Shown: in pieces, positions 34,950-46,258 of the stretch | How positions within the stretch are numbered: position 1 is the stretch's first letter | How the letters are laid out: every line of letters begins with the position of its first letter | Assembly (NCBI GenBank): GCA_964551735.1 | Contig: CAZKEF010000017.1 | Location: forward strand, 56,345-120,344 | Reading direction: 5' to 3' | Origin: DAOUAT01 sp964551735 | Lineage (GTDB): Bacteria > Chloroflexota > Anaerolineae > CG2-30-64-16 | Length of the DNA: 64,000 nt | Made by a program: the position numbers and the translations under genes | The notes under the pieces: generated by a model | The model's database searches: none | What the model was told of the DNA's origin: nothing | The model's input: only the letters and a program-made list of their open reading frames with translations

Positions 34950-36425
34950 GTGGTGCTTCAAATCTCTCTGGAAACCCTCTTACTCGGCGCCGCGGTCCTG
35001 CTGCTGGTCAGCATCGTCGCCAGCAAGGCGTCAGGGCGGCTGGGTGTGCCCGCGCTGGCGCTGTTCCTGGTGGTCGGCATGTTGGCCGGCTCCGATGGGC
35101 CGGGGGGCATCTACTTTGACAACCCGCGTCTGGCGCAGTGGTTGGGCGTGGTCGCCCTGGTCTTCATCCTCTACGCCGGCGGTCTGGACACCGATTGGGC
35201 GCGCATCCGGCCGGTGCTGGGCCACGGCCTGGCGCTCTCCACACTGGGCGTGCTGTTGACCGCCGCTCTGATGGGGCTGTTTGCGGTCCTCGCGCTCGGG
35301 TTCTCACCGCTGCAAGGGTTGCTGTTGGGCGCCATCGTCTCGTCCACCGATGCGGCGGCGGTATTCACCGTACTGCGCGCCCGCAGCGTGCGCCTGCGCG
35401 AGCCGTTGGAGCCGCTGCTCGAGCTGGAATCGGGCAGCAACGACCCCATGGCGGTCTTCCTCACGGTCGCGCTCACCGGGCTGCTGACCAGTCCCGAGGC
35501 CAACCTGCTGCGCCTTGTACCCGCGTTTTTCCAGCAGATGCTGCTGGGCGCCCTCTTCGGTTACGGGATGGGCAGGGCGATGGCCTGGATCGTCAACCGC
35601 GTGCGGCTGCACGTCGAAGGGCTCTATCCCGTCTTGACGGTGGCGCTGACGCTGTTGACCTACGCCAGCACGGCCGTCCTGGGTGGCAACGGCTTCCTGG
35701 CGGTCTACCTGGCCGGCCTGATCATGGCCCGCGGCGATTTCATCCACAAGCGCAGCCTGCTGCGTTTCCACGACGGTCTGGCGTGGCTGATGCAGATCGC
35801 CATGTTCCTCGTGCTCGGCCTGCTGGTTTTTCCCTCGCGGCTGCCTGCGGTGGCCGGCGTGTCCTTGCTGGCCGCCCTGTTCCTGATCTTCGTTGCCCGG
35901 CCCATCGGCGTTTTCCTGACCCTGCTGCCGTTTAGGCTGCCCCTGCGCGATCAGACGATGGTGGCCTGGGTGGGGCTGCGCGGCGCCGTGCCGATCATCC
36001 TGGCGACCTTCCCGCGGCTGGCCGGGCTGCCCCAGGCGGAGTTGATTTTCAATATCGTCTTCTTTGTCGTCCTGACTTCGGTGTTGATCCAGGGGACAAC
36101 GATCACGCTGATGGCCCGCTGGCTGGGCGTCACGGCCAGGCCGGCGCTTCCCCCGCGCGCCCCTCTTGAGGTGACAGCGAGCGACCTCAAAGGCGATTTG
36201 TTGGAGCTGGTCGTGCCCGCGGGTTCGGCAGCGGTCGGCCGGCAGATTCTCGAGCTGGGCCTGCCCAAGGGCGCGCTGATTGTATTAATCGGCCGGGGCA
36301 AGGAGCACATCGTGCCCGATGGCAACACCGTGTTGGCGCCGGGCGACCACCTGCTGATCATGTCGGATCAGGCTGCGCTGGAGACAACGCGGCAGGTTTT
36401 CACGCAAAGGCCCAAGGCGACGTAA
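34950..36425 (+). CDS. K+/H+ antiporter of the CPA1 (NhaP2-like) family
   Basis: 491 residues, GTG start. About 12 membrane segments with CPA1 motifs (GAIVSSTDAAAVFTVLR, LESGSNDPMAVFLTVAL). The C-terminal residues 400-485 form a TrkA-C/RCK-C domain (GDLLELVVPAGSAAVGRQI, LAPGDHLLIM), typical of NhaP2-type potassium/proton antiporters. First gene of the ion-homeostasis island. Confidence 0.9.
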   Translation: MVLQISLETLLLGAAVLLLVSIVASKASGRLGVPALALFLVVGMLAGSDGPGGIYFDNPRLAQWLGVVALVFILYAGGLDTDWARIRPVLGHGLALSTLGVLLTAALMGLFAVLALGFSPLQGLLLGAIVSSTDAAAVFTVLRARSVRLREPLEPLLELESGSNDPMAVFLTVALTGLLTSPEANLLRLVPAFFQQMLLGALFGYGMGRAMAWIVNRVRLHVEGLYPVLTVALTLLTYASTAVLGGNGFLAVYLAGLIMARGDFIHKRSLLRFHDGLAWLMQIAMFLVLGLLVFPSRLPAVAGVSLLAALFLIFVARPIGVFLTLLPFRLPLRDQTMVAWVGLRGAVPIILATFPRLAGLPQAELIFNIVFFVVLTSVLIQGTTITLMARWLGVTARPALPPRAPLEVTASDLKGDLLELVVPAGSAAVGRQILELGLPKGALIVLIGRGKEHIVPDGNTVLAPGDHLLIMSDQAALETTRQVFTQRPKAT

Positions 36426-36488
36426 CGCAACGGGTCAAGCCGCCATTGTTAACCCGCAACTTCAGATTGCACAAGAGAATCATTCTTC

Positions 36489-36518
36489 TTGCACTCATCT
36501 GGTATCCTATTGTATCAT
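36489..36518 (+). promoter_or_regulatory. mrp1 promoter, leaderless configuration
   Basis: TTGCAC (36489-36494), 18-base spacer, TATCAT (36513-36518). The ATG of mrpA follows exactly seven bases after the -10 box, so the mRNA may begin at the start codon. Confidence 0.55.
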
Positions 36519-36525
36519 TCATAAC

Positions 36526-39657
<3,132 letters not shown>

Positions 39658-39695
39658 ACGGGTGGACAGGGAAACAAGTAAACAAGGAAACAGGG
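39658..39695. repeat. A/G-rich simple repeat before mrpC
   Basis: GGACAGGGAAACAAGTAAAC then AAGGAAACAGGG; short imperfect units that merge into the ribosome site of mrpC. Confidence 0.5.
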
Positions 39696-39702
39696 AAGAA
39701 GT

Positions 39703-40035
39703 ATGGATTTACTCAAAGCATTAGCCATCGGCGCGATGTTCGGGATCGGCGTCTTTCAAATGCTGCGTCGCAACGTGATCCGCTCCACCATCGGGCTGAT
39801 CATCATCTCTAACGCTGTGAACCTGTTCCTCCTGTCCACCGGCGCGTACCAGGGCGCGGTCGCCGCGTATGCCAACGTGACCGGCCAGCGCAGCGACGCG
39901 CTGCCCCAGGCGCTGGTGCTCACCGCCATCGTCATCAGCATGGCCGGCTTTTCGCTGGTGCTGGCGCTGCTGTATGTGCTTTCGACCCGTTATCAGACTG
40001 CGGATTCGGATGAGATTGCCGAGCTGAGGAATTGA
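39703..40035 (+). CDS. mrpC: Mrp antiporter subunit C (cluster 1)
   Basis: 110 residues, three membrane segments, NuoK-like (MFGIGVFQMLRRNVIRSTIG, DALPQALVLTAIVISMAGF). AGGGAAG precedes the ATG. Part of the proton-translocating core of Mrp. Confidence 0.93.
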   Translation: MDLLKALAIGAMFGIGVFQMLRRNVIRSTIGLIIISNAVNLFLLSTGAYQGAVAAYANVTGQRSDALPQALVLTAIVISMAGFSLVLALLYVLSTRYQTADSDEIAELRN

Positions 40036-40100
40036 CGGATGGCGAATCAGCGAATGGCGAATCACGCAACACGTAATACGCAACACGCAATACGCTAAGG
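40036..40100. repeat. Simple repeat tract between mrpC and mrpD
   Basis: GGATGGCGAATCAGCGAATG followed by CACGCAACACGTAATACGCA units. Same class as 42478-42560 and 56386-56440. Confidence 0.7.
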
Positions 40101-40110
40101 CCCTGAACCC

Positions 40111-41610
40111 GTGAACCCACATCTCGTCCTCCTCCCCATCATCATCCCGCTGACCGGCGCGGCCGTGGGGCTGCTGGCCTGGCGGTGGCCGCGCGTCCAG
40201 CGCGCGTGGTCGTTCGGCGCGCTGCTCACGTCGTTCGCAGCCAGTATCGTGTTATTGTGGACAGTTTGGCAAAACGGCCCGGTCGTGTTCCAGTTGGGCG
40301 CCTGGGCCGCGCCGTTCGGCATCAGTCTTGTGGGCGATCTGCTGGGTGCGACCATGGTACTCATGGCCCAAGGCGTGTTGGTGACCGGCATGATCTATGC
40401 GCTGGGCTGCCGCGATAAGTGCGCGACCTACCCGGCGTTCTTCCCGCTCTTCCTGACCCTGACGACAGGGCTGACGGGCACGTTCCTGACCGGTGATGTG
40501 TTCAACCTGTTCGTGTTTGCCGAGCTATTGGTGTCATCGGGCGCGATCCTGACGGCGATCTCCGACGACCGCTACGGTGCGGAGGCGGCATACAAGTACT
40601 TTTTCATCAGCCTGTTCGCGGCCATCTTCCTGCTCAGCGCGGTCGGTGGGCTGTATGTGTCCTACGGCACGCTGAACATGGCCGACCTGGGGCAGCGCAT
40701 CCTGCGACAAGCTCAGGATGCGAGCGGGATGCCGCCACTGCATCACATGGCGATGGTGCTGATGTTCGTTTTCTTCATGGTCAAGAGCGCGGTGGCGCCG
40801 TTCCACTTCTGGCAGCCCGATTTCCACACGGCCGCGCCGACGCCGATCAGCGCGATGCTGTCATCGGTGGTGGTGAAGGTGGGCGTGTACGGCTTCCTGC
40901 GCATGACCACGCTGCTCTTCGTGCCGCAGGCTGCCACGCTTAAGGGCCTGCTGGTCGTGCTGGGCGTGGCGGGCGTGATCTTCGGCGGGCTGGCCGCGCT
41001 CGGCACGCACAACGCCAAGCGGATGCTGGCCTACTCCACCCTGGCCCAAATCGGCTACATCCTGGTGGGGATCGGCTGGGGCACGCCCGTGGCGATTGCC
41101 GCGGCGCTGGTGCTGACGGTCAACCACAGCCTGATCAAGGCCGCGATGCTGATGCTGGCCGGCGCGGTCGCCAGCCGGGCGCCGATCAAATCGGCCGCGT
41201 TCGCCAACATCACCGGCCTGGGCAAGTCGCTGCCCGGCATGGGCGCGCTCTTCCTGGTGGGCGGGCTGGCGCTGGCCGGCATCCCGCCCACCAACGGCTT
41301 CATCGGCAAGCTGGCGCTCTTCCACGGAGGCGTGCTGGCGGCTGAATACGTCGCGCTGGCCGCGATCGGTGTCGCCAGTCTAATCACGGTAGTCTACGTG
41401 ATCCGGGCATTCCAGCTCATCTGGTGGACGCCGCCGGCCGAGGGGGTCAAGGCCAAGCCGGGCGGCGACCGCCTGCTGGCCCCGATCGTGCTGGTCGGCC
41501 TGTGCCTGCTGCTGGGGTTGTGGGCCGAGCCGCTGCTGCGCCTGGCGAACGCCGTGGCCGCGTGGCTGGGGGATCCGGCACTGTACATCGCGGCGGTGTT
41601 GGGGGGGTGA
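40111..41610 (+). CDS. mrpD: Mrp antiporter subunit D (cluster 1)
   Basis: 499 residues, GTG start. NuoM/N-like with about 14 membrane segments: FLTGDVFNLFVFAELLVSS, KSAVAPFHFWQPDFHTAAPT, and NAKRMLAYSTLAQIGYILVG. Proton-channel subunit of the Mrp complex. Confidence 0.93.
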   Translation: MNPHLVLLPIIIPLTGAAVGLLAWRWPRVQRAWSFGALLTSFAASIVLLWTVWQNGPVVFQLGAWAAPFGISLVGDLLGATMVLMAQGVLVTGMIYALGCRDKCATYPAFFPLFLTLTTGLTGTFLTGDVFNLFVFAELLVSSGAILTAISDDRYGAEAAYKYFFISLFAAIFLLSAVGGLYVSYGTLNMADLGQRILRQAQDASGMPPLHHMAMVLMFVFFMVKSAVAPFHFWQPDFHTAAPTPISAMLSSVVVKVGVYGFLRMTTLLFVPQAATLKGLLVVLGVAGVIFGGLAALGTHNAKRMLAYSTLAQIGYILVGIGWGTPVAIAAALVLTVNHSLIKAAMLMLAGAVASRAPIKSAAFANITGLGKSLPGMGALFLVGGLALAGIPPTNGFIGKLALFHGGVLAAEYVALAAIGVASLITVVYVIRAFQLIWWTPPAEGVKAKPGGDRLLAPIVLVGLCLLLGLWAEPLLRLANAVAAWLGDPALYIAAVLGG

Positions 41611-41614
41611 ACTG

Positions 41615-41715
41615 AAACGGGGACGCGGACTACACTGACGACGCGGACTACGCGGACAAACCTTCCAAATATCCGCGTCGTCTGCGCTCTCTGCGTCGTC
41701 CGCGTCCAATTCTGG
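41615..41715. repeat. Simple repeat tract before mrpE
   Basis: Related GACGCGGACTAC units followed by inverted copies (ATCCGCGTCGTCTGCG), giving a long imperfect hairpin between mrpD and mrpE. Confidence 0.65.
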
Positions 41716-41724
41716 GCGGTAATC

Positions 41725-42204
41725 ATGCATATCATCCGAACCATTCTCATCCTACTGGTCATCTACCTGGCGTTGACCGGCAACCTGCAAGCCAGCAACA
41801 TCGTGCTCGGCGCGCTGGTGGCGGGAGCGGCGACATTGCTGCTGCGCCCGCAGCCCGGACGCACAGATCTGCGCCGGTTGCCGGTCGCGGCCTGGGCCAT
41901 GATTCGATACATCGCCATTCTGGCATCCGACGTTGTCAGAAGCGGCGTCGGTGTGGCGCGTATTGTACTCGACCCCAAGCTCCCGATCCGGCCCGGCATT
42001 GTGGCCATCGAGTCAGGGTGCCAAAGCGAGCTCGCCACTGCGCTCAGCGCCCATGCGTTGACCATCACTCCGGGTGAAATGGTGATCGGCATCGCCGCCG
42101 ATGGCGTTATGTACACGCATTGCCTGGATGCGACGCACTCAGCCGAGTATGCCGCCGAAGCCCAGGCGATGCGCCGGGACCTGCTGAGCAAGATATTCGC
42201 ATGA
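41725..42204 (+). CDS. mrpE: Mrp antiporter subunit E (cluster 1)
   Basis: 159 residues. Membrane segments at the N-terminus, then the conserved VIALE-type part (AIESGCQSELATALSAHALT, ITPGEMVIGIAADGVMYTH). Its stop overlaps the mrpF start (ATGA). Confidence 0.9.
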   Translation: MHIIRTILILLVIYLALTGNLQASNIVLGALVAGAATLLLRPQPGRTDLRRLPVAAWAMIRYIAILASDVVRSGVGVARIVLDPKLPIRPGIVAIESGCQSELATALSAHALTITPGEMVIGIAADGVMYTHCLDATHSAEYAAEAQAMRRDLLSKIFA

Positions 42205-42476
42205 GCCAAATCCTTTCCATCGTCCTGAACATTGCCCTGGCGATCCACGTCGCCCTGATCGCAGTTTGCGTCTGGCGGGTGTGGCGCGGCGAAAACGTGA
42301 TCGATCGGTTGATCGGCGCCGATCTGGTGGGCACATTGATGTTGGCCGTCCTGGTACTGATCGCCCTGATCCTGGTCAACTCGACCTACATTGACGTGGC
42401 GCTCGGCCTGGCCGCCCTCGGCTTTGTGGGAACGATTGCCTTGGCGAAGTACTTAGCCGATCAGCAGATGTTTTAG
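42201..42476 (+). CDS. mrpF: Mrp antiporter subunit F (cluster 1)
   Basis: 91 residues from the overlapping ATG. Three membrane segments with VIDRLIGADLVGTLMLAVL and FVGTIALAKYLA, typical of MrpF/MnhF. Confidence 0.92.
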   Translation: MSQILSIVLNIALAIHVALIAVCVWRVWRGENVIDRLIGADLVGTLMLAVLVLIALILVNSTYIDVALGLAALGFVGTIALAKYLADQQMF

Positions 42477-42477
42477 T

Positions 42478-42560
42478 ATTGCGTATTGCATGTTCCGTAC
42501 TCCGTACTCCGCATCCAAGCGATCTTACGCAACACGCAATACGCAACACGCAGTACGGAA
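42478..42560. repeat. Simple repeat tract between mrpF and mrpG
   Basis: TATTGCGTATTGCATGTTCC at one end and ACGCAACACGCAATACGCAA at the other, roughly inverted; can form a large hairpin between mrpF and mrpG. Confidence 0.75.
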
Positions 42561-42569
42561 CTCAAAACC

Positions 42570-42929
42570 ATGCAACCCTTTTTCGAACTCATCGCCATCC
42601 TCGCCGTCCTCACCGGCACGGCTTTTTCGGTATTGGGCGTGCTGGGGTTCATCCGCATGCCCGATGTCTACACGCGGCTGCACGCCACGGGCAAAGTCAG
42701 CGTGTTCGGCGTGGTGCTGCTCTTGCTCGCTACGGTGGTGCTGACGCCGCTGGACTTCGGCAAAGGGCTCGTCCTCATCGTGCTGCTGGTGATCGGCGGG
42801 CCGGTCACGTCGCACGCCATCGGCTCCGCAGCGCACCGTATCGGCATTCCGATGAAACGGGCGATCCGGGACGACCTGGCTGCCAGGGAGGGCACCGAAG
42901 CCAAGGACAGCGCTTTGCAGGAGCAATGA
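42570..42929 (+). CDS. mrpG: Mrp antiporter subunit G (cluster 1)
   Basis: 119 residues from the ATG at 42570; a longer frame would translate the repeat tract. Three membrane segments with GFIRMPDVYTRLHATGKVSV, the MrpG signature, and GGPVTSHAIGSAAHR. Stop overlaps the next start (ATGA), coupling it to ktrA. Confidence 0.92.
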   Translation: MQPFFELIAILAVLTGTAFSVLGVLGFIRMPDVYTRLHATGKVSVFGVVLLLLATVVLTPLDFGKGLVLIVLLVIGGPVTSHAIGSAAHRIGIPMKRAIRDDLAAREGTEAKDSALQEQ

Positions 42930-43600
42930 AGATGCCGCGTCATAACGCCAAGCCCGAAGTCGCGGTGATCGGTCTGGGCCGCTTCGGCAGCAGCCTGGCG
43001 CTCACGCTGGCGGCCGGCGGGTGCAAGGTGCTGGGGATTGACCGCGACCGCGCCATCGTCCAGAATCTGGCCGACGAGTTGACGCAAACCGTGGCGCTGG
43101 ATGCCACCGACGAGAATGCGCTGCGGGCGATAGACATCACCGCGTTCGACACGGTGGTCGTGGCGATCGGCGCCGATTTCGAGAGCAACCTCATGGCGAC
43201 GGTCGCGCTGAAAAGTCTGGGGGTGCGCCGGGTGATCTGCAAGGCGCTGACCGAGCGCCAAAAGGCCATCCTGTTGAAGGTGGGCGCCGATCAAGTTGTG
43301 CTGCCCGAGCACGAGGCCGGCCAACGGCTGGCGCAGAGCCTGACGATGCCGCTGCTGCTGGAGCAGTTCGCGCTGGGGAACAAGCACAGGCTCACCGAGC
43401 TGCGCGTGCCGCCCAGTTTTGTCGGCCAGACGCTGCGGGGCGTTGACCTGCGCGGCCACTTCGGTGTGACGCTGTTGGCCGTCAAACGAGCCGAAGACCT
43501 GCTCGTTTCCCCGCCGGCGGGTTACCGTTTTGCCGCTGACGACCTGCTGGTGGTCGTCGGCGCCAACGAGCAAGTTGCCCGGTTATCCGAGATCGCCTGA
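42926..43600 (+). CDS. ktrA: KtrA/TrkA potassium channel regulatory subunit
   Basis: 224 residues. RCK-N Rossmann fold with VAVIGLGRFGSSLALTLA, acidic GIDRDRAIVQ, and VALDATDENALRAIDI; then RCK-C (HRLTELRVPPSFVGQTLRGV). Gates the adjacent KtrB pore with nucleotide. Coupled to both mrpG and ktrB. Confidence 0.93.
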   Translation: MKMPRHNAKPEVAVIGLGRFGSSLALTLAAGGCKVLGIDRDRAIVQNLADELTQTVALDATDENALRAIDITAFDTVVVAIGADFESNLMATVALKSLGVRRVICKALTERQKAILLKVGADQVVLPEHEAGQRLAQSLTMPLLLEQFALGNKHRLTELRVPPSFVGQTLRGVDLRGHFGVTLLAVKRAEDLLVSPPAGYRFAADDLLVVVGANEQVARLSEIA

Positions 43601-44968
43601 ATGAGCCTGGCGCGCCCTGCCCCACTGCCCCGGCCGCGCGCTCGCTCGCGCCGGGTGCAGACTGCCCTGCGCTTAGTTGCGGGCCTGGCCGCCCTGGTGG
43701 CAACCGGGACGCTGCTGCTCTCCCTGCCGGGCGTGGCCACGCGGCCGCTGAGGCTGAGCGAGGCGCTCTTCACGGCCACTTCGGCGCTGGCGGTGACGGG
43801 ACTGTCCACCATCACCCCTGCGCGCGACCTGACCCCCTTCGGCCAGGTCATCCTGCTGATCTTGATCCAGGTGGGCGGCGTGGGGTTCATGGCCGCGGCC
43901 GTGATCGTGCTGCGGCTGCTGGGCCGCAAGATCTCGCTGGTGGATCGCCTGGCGCTGCGCGATTCGCTGGGGCTGCTGGAGCCGCGGGCAATCCTGCGCG
44001 TTACCGCCCGCGTGGTGGTGACGGCGTTCGCCATCGAGGCCGCCGGCGCGTTCCTGCTGTGGCTTAACTGGCGCGAAACGTTGGGCAATGGCCGTGCCGC
44101 GTTCTACGGACTATTTCACGCCGTTTCGGCTTTCTGCAACGCCGGGTTCGACCTGTTCGCCGGCCTGCCGGAGCAGACGGGCATCCCAACCGATGGCCCC
44201 ACGCTGGCGGTCCTCAGCGGGCTGATCATCCTGGGCGGGCTGGGCATCCCGGTGTTGGGCGACCTGTTGATGTGGCCGTGGCGGCGCCGACGGCTCTCGT
44301 TGCACAGCCGGATCACCCTGATCCTCTACGCCGCGCTGATCCTGTTGGGCGCCCTGGCGCTGCTGCTATCAGAGTCCCAAGCCGGCGGCGCGTTGGCCGG
44401 TCAGCCGATGGGGCGCCGGTTGACGCTGGTGACCTTTCAGGCGATCTCGGCGCGCACCGCGGGCTTCGCCGGCCTACCCAACCTGGAACAGTTGGCGCCG
44501 GCCAGCCAGGTGCTAACGATGGGACTGATGCTGATCGGCTCGGCGCCGGCCTCGATGGGCGGCGGCATCACCACGGGTACGCTGGCCGTGCTGCTGCTGT
44601 CGCTGTGGGCCTATGTCCAAGGCCGGCCCACGGCCCAGGTGGGGGGGCGCACCATCGCCATCGAGACGGTGCGCCGGGCCAGCGCCATCATCACCGTGTC
44701 GCTGCTGGTGGTCGGCGGCGCCACCTGGCTGATCTTGATCACCCATCCGGTGATGCTGGATCGTGCGTTGTTCGAGGTGATCTCGGCCTTCGCCACCTGC
44801 GGCCTGACGTTGGCCTTCACCGGCCAGCTAAACTTGTTCGGCCAGGCGGTGATCATGCTGGTGATGTTCTGGGGCCGATTGGGCGCGTTGACGATCGTGG
44901 CCGCGCTGGCGCAGCAAGCCCCGCCGCCATTGGTGGCTTACCCGGAAGAACCGCTGCTGATCGGGTAA
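43601..44968 (+). CDS. ktrB: KtrB/TrkH potassium uptake pore
   Basis: 455 residues, ATG directly after the ktrA stop. Four M1-P-M2 repeats; filter regions read ALAVTGLSTIT, SAFCNAGFDLF, SARTAGFAGL and SAFATCGLTLA, each with the selectivity Gly. With KtrA it forms a Na+-dependent K+ uptake system in many bacteria. Confidence 0.93.
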   Translation: MSLARPAPLPRPRARSRRVQTALRLVAGLAALVATGTLLLSLPGVATRPLRLSEALFTATSALAVTGLSTITPARDLTPFGQVILLILIQVGGVGFMAAAVIVLRLLGRKISLVDRLALRDSLGLLEPRAILRVTARVVVTAFAIEAAGAFLLWLNWRETLGNGRAAFYGLFHAVSAFCNAGFDLFAGLPEQTGIPTDGPTLAVLSGLIILGGLGIPVLGDLLMWPWRRRRLSLHSRITLILYAALILLGALALLLSESQAGGALAGQPMGRRLTLVTFQAISARTAGFAGLPNLEQLAPASQVLTMGLMLIGSAPASMGGGITTGTLAVLLLSLWAYVQGRPTAQVGGRTIAIETVRRASAIITVSLLVVGGATWLILITHPVMLDRALFEVISAFATCGLTLAFTGQLNLFGQAVIMLVMFWGRLGALTIVAALAQQAPPPLVAYPEEPLLIG

Positions 44969-45000
44969 ACGCAATGCAGCAAAACTCGTTATTTGCGGGC

Positions 45001-45079
45001 TGTCACTCTGAGCGGGTCGGCCCCTATTCTCTCGAAACGCCGTAATCAACTTCACGGGGCCAACCTGCTCAGGGTGACA
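45001..45079. repeat. Intergenic inverted repeat
   Basis: Arms TGTCACTCTGAGCGGGT and ACCTGCTCAGGGTGACA pair with two mismatches around a 45-base loop. It fills most of the gap between ktrB and the exchanger gene. Confidence 0.65.
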
Positions 45080-45126
45080 ATAGCGACTTTGCAGTATTGC
45101 TGATAAACATCATAAGGGAATCGCGT

Positions 45127-46251
45127 ATGGAATCTTTAACGCTGGTCTTGTTCGTCATCGGCCTTGTTATCTTGATCCTCGGCGCTGAGCTGCTGGTGCG
45201 CGGGGCCGCGCGGCTGGCGATCGGTTTCGGCATCTCGCCGCTGGTCGTCGGGCTGACGGTGGTCGCGTTCGGCACCAGTTCGCCGGAGCTGGCTGTCAGC
45301 GTCGGCTCGGCGCTCTCCGGCCAGGCCGATATCGCCCTGGGCAACGTGGTGGGCAGCAACATCTTCAACGTGCTGTTCATCCTGGGCATCTCCGCGCTGA
45401 TCGGCGCGCTGGTCGTGGCGCAACAGCTCATCCGGCTGGACGTACCGCTGATGATCGGCGTCTCGCTCCTCCCGCTGCTGCTAGGGTTGGATGGCCGTAT
45501 CGGCCGGCTGGACGGCCTGCTGCTCTTTGCCGGCATCGTGGCCTACACCGTTTTCGCCATCCGCCAGAGCCGCAAGGAGTCCAGCCAGGTGCAGGCCGAG
45601 TACGACCACGAGTTCGGGCAGGGCAAGCGCATGGGGCCGCAGCAGGTGCTGCTCAATATCGCCTTCGTGGTCGCCGGCCTGGCGCTGCTGGTGCTCGGCG
45701 CGCGCTGGCTGGTGAACGGCGCGGTGAGCATCGCGCGGACGTTGGGGCTCAGCGAGCTGATTATCGGCCTGACCATCATCGCGGCCGGCACCTCGCTGCC
45801 CGAAGTCGCCACTTCGATCATCGCCAGCATCCGCGGGGAGCGGGACATCGCGGTGGGCAATGTCGTGGGCAGCAACCTCTTCAACATCCTCGCGGTGTTG
45901 GGGCTGACGGCCACCCTGGCGCCCAATGGTGTCACCGTCTCAGCGCCGGCGCTGCGGTTCGACATCCCCTTCATGATCGCGGTCTCGGTCGCCTGCCTGC
46001 CGACCTTCTTCACCGGCTACCGCATCGCGCGCTGGGAGGGGGCGCTCTTCCTGGCTTACTACATCGCCTATACTCTTTACCTGATCCTCGATGCGACCGG
46101 GCACGACGCGCTGCCGGCCTACAGCGTAGTGTTGCTCGAGTTCGCGGCCCCGCTCACCGCGGTCACTTTGGGGCTGTTGGCTGTGCGCGCCTGGCGCGCC
46201 GGCCGGCCCGCCAGACCTGGAAGCGCGGGCCGCGGCAGGACGATCGGATGA
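45127..46251 (+). CDS. CaCA family cation exchanger, paralogue 1 (YrbG-like)
   Basis: 374 residues from ATG 45127 (AAGGGA upstream). Two inverted alpha repeats: TVVAFGTSSPELAVSVGSAL with GNVVGSNIFN, and IIAAGTSLPEVATSIIAS with GNVVGSNLFN, about ten membrane segments. Exchanges Ca2+ or K+ for Na+ or H+. A close paralogue lies at 52441-53547. Confidence 0.92.
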   Translation: MESLTLVLFVIGLVILILGAELLVRGAARLAIGFGISPLVVGLTVVAFGTSSPELAVSVGSALSGQADIALGNVVGSNIFNVLFILGISALIGALVVAQQLIRLDVPLMIGVSLLPLLLGLDGRIGRLDGLLLFAGIVAYTVFAIRQSRKESSQVQAEYDHEFGQGKRMGPQQVLLNIAFVVAGLALLVLGARWLVNGAVSIARTLGLSELIIGLTIIAAGTSLPEVATSIIASIRGERDIAVGNVVGSNLFNILAVLGLTATLAPNGVTVSAPALRFDIPFMIAVSVACLPTFFTGYRIARWEGALFLAYYIAYTLYLILDATGHDALPAYSVVLLEFAAPLTAVTLGLLAVRAWRAGRPARPGSAGRGRTIG

Positions 46252-46258
46252 GAGCACG